Positions 6,341 through 13,489 are shown, counted from the stretch's first letter. The stretch is DNA of 13,489 bases from an uncultured Pseudomonadota bacterium (GCA_903918705.1 CAIXFP010000447.1:1-13489); one strand, 5' to 3'. The notes: generated by a model from the letters alone, not told the origin. A program made the numbers and translations.

Positions 6341-8230
6341 TCACACTGCCAGCATGTGCAACGGCAGCAACAGGCTCAACAGGCAGCCGCCCTCCTGCCC
6401 GGACTCCCAGGAAATGGTGCCTTGCAACTGTTCGATGCGGGCCCCCATGTTGCGCATGCCACGCCCCTGATGGTGGGTGGTCAAGGGCGGTCCGGCGCCG
6501 TCGTCCTCGACACTCAGGGCAATGTGACCGTTGTGTTCCGCCACCGCCACCGTCACCCGGGTGGCGCCGGCATGGCGCAGCACGTTGGAAACTGCCTCGC
6601 GCAACACGCGGCCCAGGTGCAAGGCGGCGCTGGGGGAGATTTCCGGGTCCGTCAGCTCGTCCGACTGCCGCCACTCCAGGGCCAGGCCGGCGGCGGCCAG
6701 ACGCCCCGCCATCTCGTTGCGCCAGTCGGCCAACAAGAATGCCAGCGGTTGCGGCCCCCGGCCGGAGCGGGACACCACATCACGCAAATCCTGCAAGGCG
6801 GCGCGGGCGGTGTCGGCGTGCTCGGGCGACTGCGCGCCAATTACCAGGGACAGCAATTTGGCGCCGATGTCGTCGTGCAGGTCGCGGTAGATGCGCTCGC
6901 GCTCGTTGGCGGCAGCCTGGTCGAGTTCCAGGCCGCGGCGCTGCTCGAAGCTGTGGCCCAGTTCGAGATAGGCCGCCGCCACCCGTTCCTCCAATTCCAG
7001 GTTGAGCCGTTCCGAGTCGTTCAGGGCGCGCACGAACCGACCGGTCAGGCGCCAGGCGAGTACCAGAAGGATGGCCGGCACCAGGAAGAAGAGGAAGTGG
7101 AACTGGTGGCGCCAGAGGGCTTCCAGAAAGGCGTGGGAAAACAAGCCAGGAAACGGGTTCTCCATGACCCAGTCGTGCAAACCGGCCAGCAACAGGGAGG
7201 ACAGGGCCAGGGCCAGGATCAGGGCCTCGCGGCCGCCTCCCCGCAGCCAGCGGCGCCAGGAGAGCCCGGCCAGGTAGAGCGCGAGAGCCAGGGTGAGGGA
7301 ATGGGAAACGGCGGTGAAGCGATAGCCGATCAGCACCGGCAGCAGGCCATGCCCGGTCGCCAGAAAACCCTGGGTGACGGCCAGCAACAATTCCATGCGG
7401 CGATGCGGGCGATCCAGAAAGCGATGGACAAAGCCCACCAGGAGCACCATCCAGAAATCCAGGGCGGTATGCGCCAGCCAGCGGAAGGCATCCTCCGGGA
7501 TGGGCGGATAGCGCAGAAACAGATGGGTGTTGAACAGCGCCCAGCACAGGCTGGAGCCGGCGAACCAGAGATACAGGGTGTCACCGCGGCGCTGCAGCCA
7601 AAGGCCGAGGGCAAACAGCGCCACGGCGGAGAGCAGGATGGTGTAGCTTTGGCTCAGCTCGTTTTGCAGGAACAGCCGCCGTTCGTAACGCGGCCGGAGC
7701 ACCTTGTCGGCTGCCAGTTGCGGTGGCGCCAGCATGCCGAATCCGGGCTGCATGCGCAGGTGAATCAGCAATTCGTTGTCGCCGGCGCGCCATAAGGGAC
7801 GTGGCACGGTGAAATACAGCGGGCGGTTCCAGTTGCGCGCCAGCGGCGTGCCCATGTAGCCGCCATCGCCCAGATAAACGCCGTTGAGGTACAGGGCCGC
7901 GTTCATGTTGAGGCGAAACAGATAGATGCCCTGCAATGTGTCGGGCAGTCGGCTCATGGGCAGGTTCAGGCGATACCAGCCGCCTGTGCCGAACATGCCG
8001 CGACGCGACCAGAGGTCCGGCAGCGGCAATGGGTGCCAGCGTGCATCATGGGAATCCGGGGGAGCGGACAGATCGAGACCGAGGAATTCGGACTGGCGGA
8101 ATTCGCGCACGTCGCCGGGGTCGGTGCGGGCCAGGGGCACACTGAACAGGAACAGGCCCGCCAGCGCCGCGATCAGCAGGATGGTCAGCGTCCAATGCCA
8201 GTGCGAGGGAGGAGTCTGGTGAGCCGGCAT
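6341..8230 (-). CDS. 7TM-DISM-type sensor histidine kinase (HisKA_3)
   Basis: The 629-residue product has an N-terminal membrane segment (about 12-34) and a periplasmic region (about 36-190). Its GTGGWYRLNL and LYLNGVYLGDGG suggest a jelly-roll, sugar-binding-like fold as in 7TMR-DISM extracellular domains. About seven membrane segments follow (about 195-212, 219-240, 253-271, 279-299, 305-325, 335-352, 375-394), then a coiled linker and the kinase. The phospho-acceptor is H452 in RDLHDDIGAKLL (HisKA_3). The ATPase has an N-box, REAVSNVLRHA (543-553), and glycine motifs VEDDGAG and QGRGMRNMGAR. I start at the ATG at 8230, next to the signal-anchor; an ATG at 8317 would add 29 residues and has no better ribosome site. 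Kinases of this class pair with NarL-type regulators, so the partner is probably encoded at 2176-2826. The ligand is unknown. The gene follows lipoprotein gene 2 on the same strand. Confidence 0.92.
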   Translation of the reverse strand: MPAHQTPPSHWHWTLTILLIAALAGLFLFSVPLARTDPGDVREFRQSEFLGLDLSAPPDSHDARWHPLPLPDLWSRRGMFGTGGWYRLNLPMSRLPDTLQGIYLFRLNMNAALYLNGVYLGDGGYMGTPLARNWNRPLYFTVPRPLWRAGDNELLIHLRMQPGFGMLAPPQLAADKVLRPRYERRLFLQNELSQSYTILLSAVALFALGLWLQRRGDTLYLWFAGSSLCWALFNTHLFLRYPPIPEDAFRWLAHTALDFWMVLLVGFVHRFLDRPHRRMELLLAVTQGFLATGHGLLPVLIGYRFTAVSHSLTLALALYLAGLSWRRWLRGGGREALILALALSSLLLAGLHDWVMENPFPGLFSHAFLEALWRHQFHFLFFLVPAILLVLAWRLTGRFVRALNDSERLNLELEERVAAAYLELGHSFEQRRGLELDQAAANERERIYRDLHDDIGAKLLSLVIGAQSPEHADTARAALQDLRDVVSRSGRGPQPLAFLLADWRNEMAGRLAAAGLALEWRQSDELTDPEISPSAALHLGRVLREAVSNVLRHAGATRVTVAVAEHNGHIALSVEDDGAGPPLTTHHQGRGMRNMGARIEQLQGTISWESGQEGGCLLSLLLPLHMLAV

Positions 8231-8290
8231 GGTGGACTTGGGTGAAGTGGCGTCCAGCGTACGCAGTCGGCCGCCCGACCACAAGCACGA

Positions 8291-8306
8291 GCGGGCGGCC
8301 GCCCGC
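8291..8306. repeat. 16-bp perfect GC palindrome
   Basis: GCGGGCGGCCGCCCGC is a perfect 16-bp palindrome, 61-76 bp upstream of the kinase start codon. A shorter dyad, GTCGG-CCGC-CCGAC, lies at 8266-8279 and shares the core CGGCCGCCCG. Both sit in the gap between lipoprotein gene 2 and the kinase gene. They could be operators, transcript hairpins or degenerate REP units. All-GC palindromes also arise by chance at this base composition. Confidence 0.35.
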
Positions 8307-8357
8307 AATGGTGTCACTCCATGGCCTGGCGGAACCCACCCGCTTCCGCCCCTGCCT

Positions 8358-8386
8358 GGCGGCCGCGACCGGAAGGCCGCCGCTAC
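8358..8386 (-). repeat. REP-like hairpin with GTAG head
   Basis: Read on the minus strand, GTAG (8386-8383) is followed after one base by GGCGGCC, a 10-nt loop and GGCCGCC (ending at 8358). Organisation is the same as in the pair at 6247-6316. It lies about 50-80 bp downstream of the stop codon of lipoprotein gene 2 and may also act as its 3' stem-loop or terminator. Confidence 0.5.
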
Positions 8387-8437
8387 GAAGGGCCGCGCGG
8401 GATTGCTATTTCCCGGGCGGCATCACCGCCGTCACAG

Positions 8438-10015
8438 TTAGTTGGCATTGCCGCAGAACAGGGTATTCGTGTTACCGCCTGACATCGACTGATAGACGAC
8501 ATCGAGCTTGCCGCTCATGAAGCTGATCTCACGTCCTCCCGTGGCGGTACTGAAGTCACCCAGGGCCATGTACACGATCTCGCCAGCGGAACTGACCTGG
8601 ATGATGGAATTGGCGGACCCGTCGAAACTACCCGGAGTGAGGGCGACGGATAGGTTGTTGACCGTCAAAAGCCACAGGCCGAGACCCGGCTCGATGCCAA
8701 AGCTGCAACTGTCACCCGCGGCCACGCCGCCATGATTGCTGTTGTAAACCGTCATGCCAGTGCCGTGCGCGGAGAACCAGCTATTGAGGGTGTTCAGGAC
8801 AGCCATGTTGCTTTGGGTGATGTTCCTGCCATCACAACCGGAATACTGGGTGATGCCGACAGGGATGGTGGTCCGTGCGCCGGGACAAAGGGTGGCCACC
8901 TGAGCGGCATCCACTGTGGGGCCGTTCACCCCGCCGCTGCCGCTGCTGCCTCCGCTGCTGCCGCCGCTGTAGGTGTAATCCACCGTGTAGGGGACGGTCA
9001 TGGCCATGGGACTGGTGATGTGCACCGTGGCGGAGATGCTGCCGGTGGTGCCGTTGAAGGCGCAACTGTCGATGGTCAGGGTGGCGCCCGCCTGGGACAG
9101 GTTCTGCAATGCGGACTGAACTTGAGTATCACCGCAGAATTCCGACTGAGTGGCAGGCTTCGGCACGTTGCTAAGAACGATCAACGGGGCTGGCACGCCG
9201 GTGACAGTCACTGTCAGTGTGTAATCTCCGGCCGCGCCGCCGGATCCGCCATTACCGGTGGGCAGCGTACAAGCAAGCACATTGTTGGCAAGGGCGCAGT
9301 GGCTGTTAAGGCCACTGTTGAGCTGAGCGGCGAATTCCGCTGCAAGTGTGTTCGGTCCTCCCGCGACGGCGAGTAGGTTATTCAGGTAGGCGTTGAGATC
9401 GCCGCGATAACCCGCGCCGGCAGCCCACTGCATCTGCGAGAGGGCGCGCAGTCCCTGGCGGTAGGCCAGCCCCAGGTTGTTGGTGAGGTCGGGGCGTATG
9501 GCGCGCAGGTCCAGGTTGCCCAGAGCCGGGAACAATTCCGCGAGCCGCGCCAGGGCCGCCCGCAGCGAAGCATCATCGGGGTGCTCGCCCGCCAGGCGCA
9601 GCGCGGCTTCGGTAAGGGGCGTCACGGCCACGGACACGGTACCGCTGCCGCTCGTCACATGGACCAGTGTGCGCAACGTCCCGGCCAGATGGGTGCCGGT
9701 CACGTTGTCGTCCGGATTGGCTTCGTCGTCGTAGGTCGCATTGCTGACTTCGACGATCAGGTCGCCGGAGAAATCACCGACATCGATGCTGAAGGTGCTG
9801 GTGGCACTGGCAATCGTGCTGCAATGGCCGATCTGGCCATGGTTCGCGGCGTCATAGGCGCACACCGTTCCACTCAGGAACGGGCCGGCCATGGCCATGC
9901 CGTCGAGGGTAGTGGAACTGGAGGTCGTGCCACCGCCGTCACCGCAACCGCCGAGTGCCAGCGCCAGGACCGCGCTGCCCAACAGGGTTCGCAACGTATT
10001 GATTCCGAGGTTCAT
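8438..10015 (-). CDS. Secreted lipoprotein, paralogue of the one at 3035-4924
   Basis: The 525-residue precursor has a lipoprotein signal (MNLGINTLRTLLGSAVLALA) with lipobox LGGC and acyl-Cys C24, the same position as in its paralogue. I chose the ATG at 10015, which has AAGGA eight bases upstream and starts the signal peptide; an ATG at 10072 would add 19 residues over the promoter. Residues about 35-250 match the first lipoprotein closely: TTLDGMAMAGPFLSGTVCAY, SNATYDDEANPDDNVTGT, VAVTPLTEAALRLAGEH, AAQLNSGLNSHCAL. Cysteines are C52, C65, C240 and C249, consistent with two disulfides. The C-terminal part is different: no IPT/TIG repeats, a Gly/Ser linker at about 350-362 and a Cys-containing region ending FCGNAN. 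I do not recognise its function. The gene lies upstream of the sensor kinase gene on the same strand, with a 207-bp gap holding hairpins, so co-transcription is uncertain. Confidence 0.87.
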   Translation of the reverse strand: MNLGINTLRTLLGSAVLALALGGCGDGGGTTSSSTTLDGMAMAGPFLSGTVCAYDAANHGQIGHCSTIASATSTFSIDVGDFSGDLIVEVSNATYDDEANPDDNVTGTHLAGTLRTLVHVTSGSGTVSVAVTPLTEAALRLAGEHPDDASLRAALARLAELFPALGNLDLRAIRPDLTNNLGLAYRQGLRALSQMQWAAGAGYRGDLNAYLNNLLAVAGGPNTLAAEFAAQLNSGLNSHCALANNVLACTLPTGNGGSGGAAGDYTLTVTVTGVPAPLIVLSNVPKPATQSEFCGDTQVQSALQNLSQAGATLTIDSCAFNGTTGSISATVHITSPMAMTVPYTVDYTYSGGSSGGSSGSGGVNGPTVDAAQVATLCPGARTTIPVGITQYSGCDGRNITQSNMAVLNTLNSWFSAHGTGMTVYNSNHGGVAAGDSCSFGIEPGLGLWLLTVNNLSVALTPGSFDGSANSIIQVSSAGEIVYMALGDFSTATGGREISFMSGKLDVVYQSMSGGNTNTLFCGNAN

Positions 10016-10075
10016 GAGTGTGTTCCTTGTTGACGACAGGTGGATGACGGACGCGGAGGTGCCACGACGCAACCC

Positions 10076-10126
10076 ATGCTAGTCAAACCCATGCCGCGTG
10101 TGACCCCCATGAACGTGGGGGGTGGG
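10076..10126 (-). promoter_or_regulatory. Promoter with conserved dyad motif, lipoprotein gene 2
   Basis: On the plus strand, 10100-10126 reads GTGACCCCCATGAACG followed by a G-rich tail with two T. It is the second copy of the motif at 5007-5033, differing at 3 of 27 positions. CCCCCA and TGGGGG are perfect arms around TGAACG. On the minus strand, TAGCAT (10081-10076) lies exactly 18 bp downstream, as in the first copy, and its end is 61 nt from the start codon against 59 in the other. The sequence between motif and hexamer is not conserved, which points to selection on the motif and its spacing. Confidence 0.65.
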
Positions 10127-10581
10127 CGATCCCTGGTACTTTCCCATACCCGGAAGCAATCCCTCGCCGGAGGTTTCATCACCCCTGATTCCCTGGTTGA
10201 GCGCGCCCGAGTGGGAGAGCGGGCCGGCGCGCAGATCCATGGCGTGATCGCGATCGCGCAAGACAGTCCGTTGCGATTGCGCGAAACACGATTATTCCCG
10301 TGGGCATGGTCGCGCGGGCTCAAGAAATTCCAGGAATGCCCGTTATCCCTCAACAAGTTGACCGGAATCGAGCAGCAGGTGAACCACATCGATCATGCCA
10401 ACGTCCCGACGACGCTGGCCAAACTGGAGCGTTCCGTGGCGGCCCGCGGTCTGGCTGCGGGATCTCGGCATGGACCGGCGCCCTGTCGCGCGTCCGGCGG
10501 ACCTACCCGTTCCGCCACGGTCTCGTCGCCCCCTCACGAGCACGGGACGCGGCGGGCATGCACCGGCCGTGGGCATAGCTC
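10127..10581. other. Intergenic leader, no gene recognised
   Basis: This 455-bp stretch separates the second lipoprotein promoter from the corrinoid operon. Short open frames exist but none shows protein-like composition, a ribosome site or a recognisable domain. I looked for a cobalamin riboswitch, which would suit the downstream genes, and saw no B12-box-like GCCACTG. The stretch holds the weak promoter candidate at 10271-10298 and repeated GCGAT/TTGCG half-sites around 10245-10285 that could be regulator contacts. Confidence 0.5.
10271..10298 (+). promoter_or_regulatory. Weak sigma-70-like promoter candidate for the corrinoid operon
   Basis: TTGCGA (10271-10276), a 16-bp spacer and TATTCC (10293-10298) make a low-scoring -35/-10 pair in one of the few less GC-rich patches. 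It would leave a leader of about 275 nt before the activator gene at 10582. Confidence 0.2.
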
Positions 10582-12177
10582 ATGGTGACCCTGCTGGTGC
10601 ACTCGCAAGGCAGCGAATATCGCCTCGCCGCCACGCCGGGCGCTTCCCCGCGCGAACTGCTGGACACCACCGAACTGCGCGTGCGCGCCGCCTGTGGCGG
10701 CACCGGTTCCTGTGGCGCCTGCGGGATCACGCTGCTGAGTGGCGAGGTCAATCCGCTCACCCTCGCCGAATATCAGAAGCTGACGCCGGAAGAGCGCGGC
10801 CAGGGACAGAGGCTCGCCTGCCAGTTGCGCCTGTTGGGCGACGCCGAGATACGCCTCGACCATCCCGCCCCGCCTTCCCAATGGCGCGGCATTCCTCCAG
10901 AAGACCTGGCGCCACCGGCGGACCGCCGACCGGAACTGGAACGCCACGTCTTTGGCGTGGCGGTGGATCTGGGCACCACCCACATCCGCGTCGCCCTGTG
11001 GGACCGCAAGCGGGGCAAGCGCATCGCTGCCCGGCGCGGCCCGAACCCCCAGGGGGTGTTCGGCGCCGACGTGCTCAATCGGCTTGATGCCGCCATGCGG
11101 CTTCCGGAGCGGGCCGCAGAACTGGCCAGGCTGGCCCGCAGCGCCATCGTCCAGGCGGTGCGCGACATCCTGGCCCGGGATGTGGGCGAGGTGACGCCCA
11201 TGCTGGCTGAAATCGGCCAGGTTCTCATCGTCGGCAACACCGCCATGCTCGCCCTGCTCACCGAACACGGCGGCGCGGACCTGTTCGAACCGGACAACTG
11301 GGAACGGCCCATCGATTGTCTGCCACGGGATCAGGAGGCCTGGCACAAACAGTGGTTCATGCCGAATGCCGCCATCGTGGTGGCGCCGCCGGTGGCCGGT
11401 TTCATCGGCTCCGACCTGCTGGCCGACCTGATCGCCACGGAGTTCACGGCGGGGCCGCCCGGCTCCCTGCTGCTGGATGTGGGCACCAATACCGAGATCG
11501 CCTTGTGGGACGGCGCCACCCTGCATGTGACCTCGGTGCCTGGCGGCCCCGCTTTCGAGGGCGGGGGAATTCGCTACGGCATGGCGGCCGAGGCCGGCGC
11601 CATCTTCCGAGTCCGCTCCGAGGCCGGCACTTACGCCTGCGACACCCTGGCCGGCGCGCCGGCGCGCGGCCTCTGCGGCTCCGGATTGCTGGACGCCGTG
11701 GCGGTATTGCTGGCCGACGGCATCCTGAAACCTTCCGGACGCTTCGCCGTGGCCCCCGGCGAGGGCTTCCGGCTGGACCCGGCCAACCCGCGCAGCGCCC
11801 TCAGCGGCGGCGACGTCGATGCCTTCCAGCGCGCCAAGGCCGCCACGGCGGCGGCCATGGCGGAATTGCTTCGGCTCGCCGGCATGGGCTGGGGCGACCT
11901 GGGGCGCCTCTGCGTCTGCGGCGCCTTCGGCCACACCCTGGACATCCCCCATGCCCAGGCGCTGGGGCTGTTGCCGGAAATCGACCCCGCCCGCGTGGAG
12001 CTGCGCGCCGACGCCTCCCTGGCCGGCTGCGAACGCGCCCTTCTGGCCCGTGACGGGGAAGGGCTGTTCACGGACCTGTGCCGCGGGATACATGCGGCCA
12101 ACCTGTCCACGTCGGGAACCTACGACGACACCTACATACACCACCTTCGCCTGAGACCGGTTCCGCCGGTGGCGTGA
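10582..12177 (+). CDS. Reductive activator of corrinoid proteins (RACo-like, 2Fe-2S + ASKHA)
   Basis: The 531-residue protein begins with a plant-type [2Fe-2S] ferredoxin domain: C38, C44, C47 and C80 (AACGGTGSCGACGITLLSG ... RLACQ). From about residue 123 an ASKHA ATPase follows: VAVDLGTTHIRVALWD (127-142), IVGNTAML, LLLDVGTNTEIALWDG (297-311), PGGPAFEGGGIRYGM and CVCGAFGHT. These are marks of the RACo/DUF4445 family, which couple ATP hydrolysis to one-electron reduction of inactive Co(II) corrinoid proteins to Co(I). The N-terminal 2Fe-2S domain, with no C-terminal 4Fe-4S cysteines, separates it from RamA-type activators. It is about 100 residues shorter than typical RACo proteins (around 630), with a short linker, but both ends look complete. 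An in-frame stop lies one codon before the ATG, so no longer form is possible; the ribosome site is weak. The corrinoid protein gene follows after 13 bp and is its probable substrate. Confidence 0.92.
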   Translation: MVTLLVHSQGSEYRLAATPGASPRELLDTTELRVRAACGGTGSCGACGITLLSGEVNPLTLAEYQKLTPEERGQGQRLACQLRLLGDAEIRLDHPAPPSQWRGIPPEDLAPPADRRPELERHVFGVAVDLGTTHIRVALWDRKRGKRIAARRGPNPQGVFGADVLNRLDAAMRLPERAAELARLARSAIVQAVRDILARDVGEVTPMLAEIGQVLIVGNTAMLALLTEHGGADLFEPDNWERPIDCLPRDQEAWHKQWFMPNAAIVVAPPVAGFIGSDLLADLIATEFTAGPPGSLLLDVGTNTEIALWDGATLHVTSVPGGPAFEGGGIRYGMAAEAGAIFRVRSEAGTYACDTLAGAPARGLCGSGLLDAVAVLLADGILKPSGRFAVAPGEGFRLDPANPRSALSGGDVDAFQRAKAATAAAMAELLRLAGMGWGDLGRLCVCGAFGHTLDIPHAQALGLLPEIDPARVELRADASLAGCERALLARDGEGLFTDLCRGIHAANLSTSGTYDDTYIHHLRLRPVPPVA

Positions 12178-12190
12178 GGAAGGAGCGACC

Positions 12191-12856
12191 ATGCTGGAAC
12201 ACATCATCAAGGCCTACAACGAGGCGGTCTTCGAGACCGATTCCGAAGCCGCCTTTGCCGTGGTCGACACGGCCCTGGCCCAGGGCATCAGCGCCGAGGA
12301 TATCGTCTTCAAGGTGGTCATCCCGGCGGTCGAGGAAATGATGTCCCGCATCACCAAGGATCCGGACACCAACCTGGCCCAGCATTTCATGACGGCCCAG
12401 ATCGCCGCCTCGGTCACCGAGAAGATGCTGGAGAAATTCCAGCGGCCACCGGAAATCATCGGCCGGGTGGTCATGGGCACCGCCAGCGGCGACCTGCACT
12501 CCCTGGGCAAGCGCATCGTCATGGGCTGCCTCAAGGCCTTGATGGTGGAGGTGAGCGACCTGGGGGTGAACGTGCCGGCTGAGCGTTTCGTCGATGCGGC
12601 CGTCGCCGCTGACGCCCAGGTGATCGCCATCTCGGCCATGATGGTGCATACCGCCACCGGCCCCAAGGGCGCTTCCCGAGTTCGGGAATTGCTGCGGGAA
12701 CGCGGCCTGGAGGAACGCATCCGCCTGGTGGTGGGCGGCGCACCCTACCGTTTCGACGGCGAGTTGTACAAGTCGGTGGGCGCCGACGCCTGGGCGGCGG
12801 ATGGCGTCAGCGCCGGCCGCGTGATCGTCGATCTGATCCGGGAGGTCAAGCCATGA
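12191..12856 (+). CDS. Cobalamin-binding methyl-carrier (corrinoid) protein
   Basis: The 221-residue protein has the two-part layout of methyltransferase corrinoid proteins (MtbC/MttC/MtaC type, similar to the MetH B12 module). A helical cap occupies about residues 1-85, and a Rossmann-like B12 domain follows. The cobalt-ligand motif DxHxxG is D101-L-H103-S-L-G106, so H103 is the predicted lower axial ligand. S148 in AISAMM and the VGGAPY block (181-186) complete the B12 pocket. It should carry a methyl group between two methyltransferase partners in the cytoplasm. The start is well supported by AAGGAG (12180-12185) five bases upstream. Its stop overlaps the next start by four bases, and the activator gene is immediately upstream, so the three genes should be co-translated. 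The sequence does not identify the methyl donor. Confidence 0.95.
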   Translation: MLEHIIKAYNEAVFETDSEAAFAVVDTALAQGISAEDIVFKVVIPAVEEMMSRITKDPDTNLAQHFMTAQIAASVTEKMLEKFQRPPEIIGRVVMGTASGDLHSLGKRIVMGCLKALMVEVSDLGVNVPAERFVDAAVAADAQVIAISAMMVHTATGPKGASRVRELLRERGLEERIRLVVGGAPYRFDGELYKSVGADAWAADGVSAGRVIVDLIREVKP

Positions 12857-13489
12857 CCCCCCTGGAAATCCTGGTGGCCGCCATCGACGGCAGCCCCGCG
12901 CCGCGCATTCCGGTGTTCTGCAACCTGCTCGATCAAGGCGCGCGGGAACTGGGCATGGGCCAGGAAGCGTATTACTCCAGCGGCGAGCACGTGGCCGCGG
13001 GCCAGCTGCGGATGCGGGCACGCCACGGCTACGACAACGTCTGGAGCCTGTTCTACGTCGGGAAGGAAGCCGAACTGCTGGGTAGCCGGGAAATCCTGTT
13101 CGACGACGACGGCGCCCCCAACGTGGCGGATTTCGTCATCCAGAGCTGGGACGACATCGCCCGCCTGGAAGTGCCGGAGGACATCACGGCGCATCCGGCC
13201 TGGGCGGAAACGGCCAAGTGCCTGGACATCCTGCGCGCTGAAGTGGGCGCCACCCATCCCATTTGCGCCTACCTCACCGCTTCCACCACCCTGCCGGCCC
13301 TGCTCATGGGCATGGACAAATGGATGGAACTGCTGCTCACCGGCCCCGTCGACCTGCGCGAAGAACTGCTGCGCAAGTGCTCGGATTTTTACCAACAGGA
13401 AGCCGCCGCCTACCGCGCAGCGGGCGCCAACGTGCTGGTCTACTCGACCCCGTTCGGCTCCACCTCCATGGTGGGCATGAAGCGGTTCA
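12853..13489 (+). CDS. URO-D-fold corrinoid methyltransferase, 3'-truncated
   Basis: The first 212 residues of a uroporphyrinogen-decarboxylase superfamily protein are present; typical members have about 340-380 residues. GGAGG (12841-12845) lies seven bases before the ATG, which overlaps the corrinoid gene's stop. The N-terminus (PRIPVFCNLLDQGARELG) lacks the RQAGR-type substrate motif of true HemE, and the operon context points to methyl transfer (MtaA/MtbA/CmuA-like group). Other URO-D-like blocks are RARHGYDNVWSLFYVGKEAELLG, ICAYLTASTTLPALLMGM and AAGANVLVYSTPFGS. The zinc-binding His/Cys motif expected in the C-terminal third lies beyond the window, so activity cannot be checked. It may be the substrate-side or the acceptor-side enzyme. 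Confidence 0.9.
   Translation, partial: MTPLEILVAAIDGSPAPRIPVFCNLLDQGARELGMGQEAYYSSGEHVAAGQLRMRARHGYDNVWSLFYVGKEAELLGSREILFDDDGAPNVADFVIQSWDDIARLEVPEDITAHPAWAETAKCLDILRAEVGATHPICAYLTASTTLPALLMGMDKWMELLLTGPVDLREELLRKCSDFYQQEAAAYRAAGANVLVYSTPFGSTSMVGMKRF

Noticed and set aside
6356..7795. Long plus-strand open frame (479 codons) opposite the sensor kinase.
   Set aside because: Its translation is Gln/Gly/Ala-rich and low-complexity, and the minus strand encodes an intact kinase with all catalytic motifs.
10127..10581. A cobalamin riboswitch was sought upstream of the corrinoid operon.
   Set aside because: No B12-box-like core was seen by eye. A covariance-model search would be decisive and could not be run.
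10040..10588. Plus-strand open frame across the gap before the corrinoid operon, considered as a small gene.
   Set aside because: It spans the conserved lipoprotein promoter motif, has no ribosome site and gives a low-complexity product with no recognisable domain.
10534..12210. Long open frame (558 codons) on the minus strand opposite the corrinoid activator gene.
   Set aside because: It is the low-stop antisense frame of a high-GC gene. Its translation is Gly/Gln/His-rich with no recognisable domain, while the plus-strand frame has complete RACo motifs.
12853..13489. Considered as true uroporphyrinogen decarboxylase (HemE).
   Set aside because: The N-terminal RQAGR-type substrate motif of HemE is absent, and the gene is translationally coupled to a corrinoid carrier.

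Overview
The window is high-GC, gene-dense DNA that reads like a betaproteobacterium. The Rhodocyclales/Sterolibacteriaceae type (Denitratisoma-like) is my best guess from gene content and protein style; no rRNA or other marker gene confirms it. It holds ten protein-coding genes (two cut by the window edges) and no tRNA, rRNA, CRISPR array or transposase that I can see.

Positions 1-2116 (+): an overlapping three-gene operon for the AmmeMemoRadiSam system, made of a MEMO-family protein (5' end missing), an AMMECR1-family protein and a PflA-like radical SAM enzyme. The three families are co-encoded widely, yet their joint reaction is not established.

Positions 2176-10126 are built around a dispersed two-component system. 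A NarL/LuxR-type response regulator (2176-2826, -) and a 7TM-DISM-type sensor histidine kinase (6341-8230, -) are about 3.5 kb apart, separated by a lipoprotein gene and an outer-membrane beta-barrel gene (5123-6244, +). Two secreted lipoprotein genes (3035-4924 and 8438-10015, both -) share an N-terminal domain of about 215 residues with four conserved cysteines, but their C-terminal halves are unrelated. Upstream of both genes is the same 27-bp, dyad-containing motif (24 of 27 positions identical). In both it lies 18 bp from a TAGCAT -10-like hexamer, which in turn is 59 or 61 nt from the start codon. This is the strongest unexplained signal in the window. It suggests a small activator-dependent regulon of surface lipoproteins, plausibly run by the neighbouring two-component system. 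Intergenic gaps also carry GTAG-headed GC-rich hairpins resembling REP/REPIN elements.

Positions 10127-10581: a non-coding leader of about 450 bp with one weak promoter candidate.

Positions 10582-13489 (+): a tightly packed corrinoid methyl-transfer operon. It encodes a [2Fe-2S]/ASKHA reductive activator of corrinoid proteins (RACo-like), a cobalamin-binding methyl carrier with the DxHxxG motif, and the first 212 residues of a uroporphyrinogen-decarboxylase-fold methyltransferase. The methyl donor or acceptor cannot be read from the sequence. Given the likely lineage, a role like the cobalamin-dependent estrogen methyltransferase (Emt) of Denitratisoma, or an O-demethylase, is worth testing.
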